The notes below the pieces were generated by a model. The model was not told the origin of the DNA. It saw nothing but the letters and a program-made list of their open reading frames with translations, and did not search any database. Source: Capniomyces stellatus (Eukaryota; Kickxellomycota; Harpellomycetes; Harpellales; Legeriomycetaceae). Taken from it: a stretch of 64,000 nt of DNA. Location of the stretch: assembly GCA_001661515.1 (NCBI GenBank), contig LUVW01000039.1, positions 456,558 to 520,557 on the forward strand, written 5' to 3'. How positions within the stretch are numbered: position 1 is the first letter of the stretch; every line of letters starts with the position of its first letter. The translations under genes and the position numbers were made by a program. Shown here one piece after another: positions 57,821 to 64,000 of the stretch.

Positions 57821-59412
57821 TTTTTTTTTTTATTATTTATTTATTATGAATTATTTTGTCTGTTAAATTTTGAAAATAAAAAATTATTATCTTATTTGTG
57901 TCGGGAAATATTTCCTATAGTTTTCTAAATATTTATCTATTGCTCCAAAATCAATAGTTCTTTTTTCCTGGTCAAGGTTATGGAATACTAGCTTTTCTTT
58001 TCCTCCCTCTATTCCTGGGTCAATAAAGTACCATGAATTCATTTCTTTCACCCATGATTCCTTATTTTTTTTTGAAGAGTATGACCAGTCGTGTTTGATT
58101 TTATTCTCTGCTTCGGTTTTCCATCTTTGGAACAGTTCGGTACGATCCAGTTCGATTTGCGATAGTGCGAGTTCGGTTCTCGCTCGATATATATTCCACA
58201 TTGCCAATGCATGTAGGATCTCGACATTCGGTATTAATTCTTTAAATTTATTAAATTGATTTAGAATATCCTTGTATTCTACCTTTTTATACTCTTCTTT
58301 GTTTTTTCCACTTATTTTGTTCAATAAACCATTAATCAACTCCCAATATCCGTGTACTCTGCTGCACTCGTAAAACATATGCTCGTTAGTTTCCTCCTCA
58401 CCACATGCCTTACATGTGTATACTAAGTTATTTGTTATGTTTTTTGATGAGTTCCAGTGTTTAATTTCCTTTCCTGTGATTATCCCACCATGATAAAATT
58501 GATATAAGAAACTCTTTATTTTAGGCTCGATATTCATTTTTCTTAGGTTCGACCAGCTGAACTTGACTCGATCTTCTTCGATCCCCGCGTCTAGTCTGTC
58601 CCATTTTGGCTCTATTTTCTTGTATTCTAAACCTTCCATCAGTATTTTTTTATTTTCTTTGTTGTTTACTTCAATAAAATTGTAATAACCAAACCTTAAG
58701 CTCCCAAACGGAATAAAGCTGCTGTTACTTCTACTTTTCATCACTATTACGCTTAGCTCGACTTCCTCGCTTAAGCTGATTCTTTTTGTTTTGTTTCTAA
58801 TCTTCACTTCATACGTTGGGCTCTCTGCTGTTTCTATTTTCTCCCAGTGGTTTGTCAGCTGTTTGAATGTTTCAACGCCATTACTTCTGAGCCACTTTAT
58901 GTCACTAATCGAGACCTCGGACATCTCGTTTATTCCTAAGATATCAATGCTACAGCCTCCTATCTCTTCTGGCTTCCACTCACTTGGGTCATCTCCCACG
59001 TTTGCTAGACTGCTCCAAATCTCCATGAATTTTTTCCAAAATACTGGGAATTTCCTTCTGCGTTCCAAATTTTTTGTATTATCCAACAGCCACGATTGGT
59101 GTCCTTTTCCCGTGCTTGAATTAATTTTTTTAAAATAATTCCCCAGTAATTGTTTTGCCATCTCGCTCCAGTGGTTTTCATTAACCGTCGCGATTTTCGG
59201 CATCCATTTGGCGAAGATTGAATTCAATTGAACTTTAACATTCAATAAACCAAATCCTACCAATTTGATCGGCATTTCCAAGATATTAATGCCAATTCTT
59301 GATTTTTTTCCATTCCATAAAAACCTTTTAATTAATGTTTTAATATTATCAATAAATCGTTTATCAAATCCAAAAATATAGAATTTTTTTAAACAAAAGC
59401 TGAAAAGAAAGT
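57821..59412 (-). mobile_element. 5'-truncated non-LTR retrotransposon (LINE) with poly(A) tail
   Basis: The minus strand has one open frame from about 59412 to 57887. It begins within the distal reverse-transcriptase region, where KRFLWNGKKSRIGINILEMP matches the FxWxGKxxRI phrase common in LINE ORF2 proteins. It ends with the zf-RVT zinc-binding module CKACGEEETNEHMFYEC (C-x2-C-x7-H-x4-C). The polymerase core with its YADD box and the endonuclease are absent, so this is a dead 5'-truncated copy. An A13 tract (T13 at about 57821-57833 on the top strand) lies downstream of the frame, as expected for target-primed insertion. No clear target-site duplication was found. The frame has no internal stops, so insertion is probably recent. 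Confidence 0.85.
57887..59281 (-). CDS. LINE reverse transcriptase C-terminal fragment with zf-RVT
   Basis: 464 residues of the ORF2-like protein remain from an internal ATG-adjacent position. The fragment holds thumb and connection-like helices followed by the zinc-binding motif near residue 290 and a Trp-rich tail (WSYSSKKNKESWVKEMNSWY). It lacks the catalytic reverse-transcriptase core and the endonuclease, so it cannot move itself. It is unlikely to be expressed, since no promoter comes with the truncated copy. Confidence 0.8.
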   Translation of the reverse strand: MEMPIKLVGFGLLNVKVQLNSIFAKWMPKIATVNENHWSEMAKQLLGNYFKKINSSTGKGHQSWLLDNTKNLERRRKFPVFWKKFMEIWSSLANVGDDPSEWKPEEIGGCSIDILGINEMSEVSISDIKWLRSNGVETFKQLTNHWEKIETAESPTYEVKIRNKTKRISLSEEVELSVIVMKSRSNSSFIPFGSLRFGYYNFIEVNNKENKKILMEGLEYKKIEPKWDRLDAGIEEDRVKFSWSNLRKMNIEPKIKSFLYQFYHGGIITGKEIKHWNSSKNITNNLVYTCKACGEEETNEHMFYECSRVHGYWELINGLLNKISGKNKEEYKKVEYKDILNQFNKFKELIPNVEILHALAMWNIYRARTELALSQIELDRTELFQRWKTEAENKIKHDWSYSSKKNKESWVKEMNSWYFIDPGIEGGKEKLVFHNLDQEKRTIDFGAIDKYLENYRKYFPTQIR

Positions 59413-59666
59413 TTTGTTATTTGAATAAGTACAAATTGGTTGTAAATTCACAAGCACCACCGACTTTATTTTAGCAAGGTTGATACGTATTTGAGAGTTT
59501 GTTCAAGTTTAGAAAAAGCTTGAGTAACCAAACAACCAAGTACAGGGCTGGCTGATACAAAAAATGTAAAAATAACAGTTAAAATTTGTGGTATTTCGCG
59601 TAGTTTGGAATTTCAAAAATCTGACCAGTCATGTGTACAAGCGCCGGTTGTATTAAAAGATGGGCT

Positions 59667-59671
59667 AAAAA
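59667..59671 (-). terminator. RNA polymerase III terminator of tRNA-Arg
   Basis: Five consecutive T on the transcribed orientation lie 8 bases after the mature tRNA 3' end, the usual polymerase III stop signal. Confidence 0.75.
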
Positions 59672-59678
59672 GATATAT

Positions 59679-59750
59679 GATCCAGCCAGGACTCGAACCT
59701 GGAATCTCTTGATTCGTAGTCAAGCGCCTTGTCCATTGGGCCACAGGACC
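59679..59750 (-). tRNA. trnR-ACG: tRNA-Arg (anticodon ACG)
   Basis: The 72-base minus-strand sequence folds as a cloverleaf. The anticodon stem CTTGA/TCAAG closes the loop CTACGAA, giving anticodon ACG (inosine-modified, decodes CGN). The T arm CCAGG-TTCGAGT-CCTGG is perfect. The D arm and TGGCCCAATGG box A fit a polymerase III internal promoter. The acceptor stem has one T-T mismatch at the sixth pair. There is no intron, and CCA is not encoded, as expected in eukaryotes. Confidence 0.95.
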
Positions 59751-59757
59751 AATTAAA

Positions 59758-60131
59758 TGTCGTGTAGAAAACTCTACACAATATATATTTAGTAGTTAGT
59801 ATATAACCGAGGATTTTTCCCCTTGTGGTTTTAATCGGAATGTATTTAAGTGCATATTATTATTAGTATATTATTATTCAAGTTTAGTTATTTAGTATAG
59901 TTGTTTAATTACCGTGTTTCAGGTTTAAGCTAGAGACAGATATTTTAGTTTAGTTAGTATAAAAGGAAAGTAAGATGAGACAAAAGGTGTCTCGCTCTCA
60001 TTATTTTTAGTATTATTTTTATTTAATAAAGATATCTATTAACAATTATCTAGTAAAACAACTAAAATCAACTTAAATTATACAACAACAAAAACAATTG
60101 TAATACCAGATTATAATTATTTGACACGACA
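59758..60131. mobile_element. Solo LTR next to tRNA-Arg
   Basis: The 374-bp element begins TGTCGTGT and ends ACACGACA, a perfect 8-bp terminal inverted repeat with the TG...CA ends of LTRs. It is flanked on both sides by TAAA, a possible 4-bp target duplication. Inside are a TATA box (59958), a GAGACA/TGTCTC hairpin just downstream (59977-59993) and an AATAAA signal (60025). No gag-pol frame is near, so it is a solo LTR left by recombination. It sits 7 bp upstream of the tRNA 5' end, the kind of site targeted by Ty3-like and some Ty1-like elements. Confidence 0.8.
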
Positions 60132-61270
60132 TAAATGTAAGATTTTTATTCATCTATCTACTATTTGCGTTTTGGACTGTTTATTAATATAAAATGTACT
60201 ACTTATAAAATAAAAGACGAGGTTCGATCCGATGTCATAAAAGAAACTATTTAAATAAAACTAACGACTAAATAATTAAATAAAAATATGAATAACTAAT
60301 AAATAATATTAAAATAATAGAATTATAATAAATAAAAGAAATGCTATAGTTATTAGGCAATGCTATGTAAAAACCCGTGGGCGAAAACCATATGCATTGA
60401 TTAATAACTATTGTATTTTTATGTTGTATTTATATACAACACTGTTGTGTCAAATGCTGGTTGACCCTGCCCAATTAGAGCTTTAATTAACCTTCTATAT
60501 TCTGATATAAATGTAGTAAATAACCTGGTTCTGTCCAATCTTATATTTTATACTCACTCTTTACTATATCCATGTTATGTCTATAATTGTTTACTGTTAA
60601 ATATATTGTTGTATAAAAAAGAGGTATCGTTTTGTAATCGTCATCAATCAAGATTATTCACACTAAAAAACAAATCAAAAATCAAATCAAAAATTAACCA
60701 AGTAAAATAATCAAATAGAAACTAAACTAACTAAACTCGATGTCGAAATCAAAGTGTCGTATAAAAAAAACTACAACCAAATCGTATAACAAACTACTCT
60801 TTTGATTTCTACAAAGTTGGCACTAGATCCTACTCGGGATATGTACCAACATACAGGCCATATACTATTTTGTATGGAATGAGGTGTTTTCCGTCCCCAG
60901 GTATTTATACCGACAAGTGTCATAACGTAAACTTACAACTGGACAAGGTATCATTTTATATAATCTATTTATTATTTAGAATCTTGGTTTATTTATTTGG
61001 GTTTCTAGCTTTATAGGCGAATGTATGAGTATGGATTGAGGTTATTTCACACAAACAAGGTTTATTTTGATTCAAATTACTCGTTCATTTCATTTTTAGA
61101 TTATTCTAGTTTAGATTTAGTTTTAGTTTAGTCAAGCATTTATAGTTGTTATAGTGAACAACTTTAGTTTTGGTAGTTTTTAAACAAAAATTATAAAAGA
61201 AAACATCAAAAAGCCTTGACCTAAGAATAATCGAATAATCGTAGGTCACCAAACATCTACAACAATTTTT
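60132..61270. other. AT-rich, probable retroelement debris
   Basis: No gene is recognised. A TATAAAAAAG box near 60612 followed by an A-rich tract resembles part of another LTR, but I cannot define its ends. A (caaatcaaaaat)n-like stretch lies at 60668-60700. Confidence 0.35.
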
Positions 61271-61625
61271 CATTAAATAGTGACTACTAAGCAATTACCA
61301 AGTAATTAGTGACTGCTGAGTAGGGAGTACTGGTAGTATAGAAGGCGTAAAGCAGTTGGTGCTAGTTGTAAGTAGACATGCCAACCAATGTTGATTAACG
61401 AGTTGCTGAGTTCTGAACAATATTGTAAAATACAATTTCATTCATTAAATAGTTTTATTAAATATTAGTATTTAAATTAATTTAGTATAAAAGACTTAAT
61501 TTAGTTAGTTATTAGTTCGTTAAGTCTTTTAATTTTTATAGTTGTTAAATAAATTATATTTAAATCATTACAAATATCTTTTGTAGAGTCAGTTGTCACT
61601 TTTTATCATCTAGTGATTATTATGG
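61271..61625. mobile_element. LTR-like unit, ends uncertain
   Basis: A TATAAAAG box (61486) is followed by a perfect 11-bp inverted repeat AAAAGACTTAA/TTAAGTCTTTT (61489-61530), then AATAAA (61548) and a GTTGTCA near the right end. This repeats the layout of the solo LTR at 59758 with a different sequence. TG...CA boundaries and target duplications could not be fixed. Confidence 0.4.
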
Positions 61626-62730
61626 GATAGTTATAGTTGTGTTTAAACTATTGGCGAGATGGGTTAGGTATTTTAAAGGGTTTAGAATAGTGTAAACAAA
61701 ATACAGTCAATAAACTCAGCAAAAGCAAAATAGTTCATAACACCAACCAAGTCACTGAACTGGTATGGCTGCTAGTTGTAGATTGTTGCTGGTTAAAAAA
61801 TCAAAGAACTGGATACTTGAATCAGTTGTAGTTGGCAGTATTTGGAATGGTTGATTGGCCAAAACCATAATCTAAACATTATAGCATATTTACTATGACG
61901 TCGTTGTTTTATTTAAAGATTTGCCCAAGTGTTGATGTTGGGCATTGATTTATGTCTAAAAAGTGTTTGTTCTGATGTAGATCCACTTTATTCTTTGATT
62001 TTTTTTGATTATTTGGTTGTATTTTTAGTCAAAAAGTGTTTGATGAAAGAATAAAACAGGATAATAAAGGAAAGTTACAACGCCGAATGTAGGATTGTAG
62101 TGGTGTCAGGTTGGTCTGCTTGAAGGCTTAGCTGTTATTCTCTGTTGAAAATGTTACAAAAGATATGAAAATACCAGAACAATAGACCTCACAAGGCAGA
62201 AACACACCCTCTTCTTTGTAAGTTGGATATTCAGCTGCCACATACGAGTAAACCAGTTGATCAATAATGTATAAAGTGTATAGAAAGAGAGGTTGTAGTA
62301 AAGTAGAAATCCAGTGTGATGTATTGTCAGGCTAAACAAGCAGCTAAATGAGCCATCACACTCGGTCTAGTCCTCTTTTGGGTGTAGACTCGGCACTTTT
62401 GACTTTAAACAACGCATCAACTAAGCATAAATAATAGAAACCAGTAGTAATTAGCACATCATTGTAGTAGGATCCAGTGCGAGATAGCAAGCAGTCCAAA
62501 TGGTATGTTGGTAGCAAATAGTGTGGTATAATGTTTAATATTGGTTAATAATTGAATTCATAATATTGGTCAATGCCGAGATTCATAGAGGTGGAATACC
62601 TGGGTTGTAAAATCAGAAAAACCTATGGCATTCTTGCTTAACTCTACATGGCTGGCTGTAACCAAACCACAAAGACGCAGATCTTTTCATCTTGGTTAAT
62701 TCAAATGCTGTCAGGTTTGTTTAGTTGGTT
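61626..62730. other. AT-rich stretch without a recognised gene
   Basis: I see no exon, tRNA or clear repeat boundary here. Small frames are not protein-like. Confidence 0.5.
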
Positions 62731-62732
62731 AG

Positions 62733-63172
62733 TGTCATGATTCGCTTAGTATGACGCAATTCCGAACTGCGGAATTGCAATATATTTTAGTCTTGATTTA
62801 ATTCATTAATAATTGCGTGATTTAATTACTTTACTTATTTTTATTTATTCCGCCGTCATGATTCACTTAGTATGACGCAATTCTGAACTGCGGAATTGCA
62901 ATATTACTATTTAGTTTTAGTTTAGTTTAGTTTAGTCTAGTCATAGTTTTAGTTTTAGTTTTAATTTTAGTTTTAATTTTAGTTTTAAGTTTTAGTCTTA
63001 GTTTTAGTTCTAGTTTTGTCAGAACTATTTTCTATAAATAGTGGAGGATTGTTGTGGAAAAACAATCCTCATCTGACAACAATTGTCTCTGTTCTCTTTA
63101 AATAAACAACTTCAAAACCATTATAACTTTGCCTATTGGCACTTATTTTCTATTATTACCTATTCTTGACAC
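62733..63172. mobile_element. LTR-like unit with duplicated 5' end
   Basis: TGTCATGA at 62733 opens a 50-bp block that recurs at 62855-62904 with three or four changes. Each block holds an inverted repeat (GCAATTCCG-aactg-CGGAATTGC in the first). Further in are a ttttag-rich tract (62905-63012), a TATAAATA box (63033), a perfect 10-bp hairpin GAGGATTGTT/AACAATCCTC (63044-63070) and AATAAA (63101). TTGACA near 63167-63172 may be the right end. The copy is probably a rearranged LTR; a related start appears at 63946. Confidence 0.5.
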
Positions 63173-64000
63173 TTATACTAAATAAAAGAAGTATAAACTA
63201 TAAAATAAGTTTACAGTTAGTTCAACTGTTTCTAATAATAAGTTCTCTTATTTTGGTCTTTCTAAATTTAGTTATTTCTTATTTTGATATCTCTAAATTT
63301 AGTTATTCCTTATTTAGTTTTCTAGATTTAGTTTATCTCTAAATTTAGTTATTTCTCTAAATTTAGTTTTCTCTAAATTTAAATCGACGTAAACATATTA
63401 CTTGAAGCTGAACACAAGCTTTATGTACTATGTGATTTATCGCCGATTGGTTAATTAAACATAAGGTTTTAGTTACATATTAATTGTTATTTTGTTTAAA
63501 TGTTATTGGTTCATAACAAATAAACATTGTTTAACATTCTTAACATTACAATTCAAACATTCCAACTCCACATCTTAATATAATTATATTAAGTGGATAA
63601 TTGTTTCTTTAGAAAATGACATCGATAATTAATTATAGTAAGTAGCAAAGTAGCAAAGTAGCAATAAAATAATCTCAGAACAATAAAACTAGGTACTATT
63701 ATTCATTCTGGTTTAGTTTTTTATTTTAATTGAACTATGGATTTGAATACATAAAATTAAAGACAAGTTGTTTTATTTCTAAAGTTCCTTAGCAATAAAA
63801 AACTTACCTTTAAATTGTTAAATGCTATTAAAAAATTGTGAAATGTTAAGATAAATTATTGAAGGAACAAAAAGGCAAAACTCCAAGCTCTTGGAATTTT
63901 GCTTTATATTGCTTTCATAACTAAAAAATATATATTTAGTGAATGCCATGATTTAATCGTGACGCCCGTTCTCTTTCGAACCATACCAGAGCTCTTCCAT
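63173..64000. other. AT-rich stretch to the window edge, possible LTR start at the end
   Basis: Tandem-like ctctaaatttagttatt units occur at 63258-63380. From 63946 the bases catgatttaatcgtgacgcc resemble the LTR-like start at 62733, so a related element may continue past the edge. No gene is seen. Confidence 0.4.

Noticed and set aside
60400..60780. A further complete solo LTR
   Set aside because: A TATA-like box is present, but matching inverted ends and target duplication could not be found, so it is left as debris.

Overview
The window looks like a nuclear chromosome segment of a fungus. It carries single-copy eukaryotic genes broken by short introns, including fungal-type QCR10 and Pkr1. 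Codons are AT-leaning, spacers are very AT-rich, and the 3' part is thick with retroelement debris. An early-diverging lineage is possible, such as an insect-gut or Zoopagomycota-type fungus (AT-rich, long single-exon ORFs, trypsin-like S1 proteases), but the taxon is inference only.

Layout. 1-15.7 kb is ordinary housekeeping: mitochondrial medium-chain acyl-CoA dehydrogenase, the Pkr1 V-ATPase assembly factor divergent from eIF3j, a giant single-exon PPR-like protein, QCR10, and the PIG-A/GPI3 catalytic subunit with a large acidic insertion. 15.9-22.0 kb is a 2038-residue kinesin facing PIG-A tail to tail. 22-26 kb is gene-poor. 26-33 kb is an accessory segment. It holds an S1 (trypsin-fold) protease gene with two in-frame stops, a G-free heptamer array with an odd complementary core, a pair of related 160-bp repeats flanking both, and a second S1 homologue that has lost all three catalytic residues but gained a Ser/Thr-rich tail of about 500 residues. 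33.6-41.1 kb returns to core genes: V-ATPase subunit E, Tudor-SN and an unrecognised acidic nuclear protein assembled here from six exons. 41.8-44.1 kb is a third, apparently intact S1 protease with a TTTTKPI linker and two lectin-like modules. 44-47 kb is empty. 47.2-49.1 kb is Sec15 (exocyst), ending after about half its usual length. 49.6-53.3 kb is TAF2, the TFIID pseudo-aminopeptidase. 53.5-64 kb is decayed sequence: an ankyrin-like gene remnant, one small membrane-protein gene, a 5'-truncated LINE, a tRNA-Arg with a solo LTR 7 bp upstream, and several further LTR-like units.

Functional links are loose. Pkr1 and subunit E both serve the vacuolar ATPase. The acyl-CoA dehydrogenase and QCR10 feed or form the respiratory chain. 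The three S1 loci within 18 kb look like a local expansion in which one copy has broken and one has become a pseudo-protease. Exon joins were made by hand from splice sites, reading phase and remembered family features; no alignment was run. Four of 30 inferred introns start with GC instead of GT.
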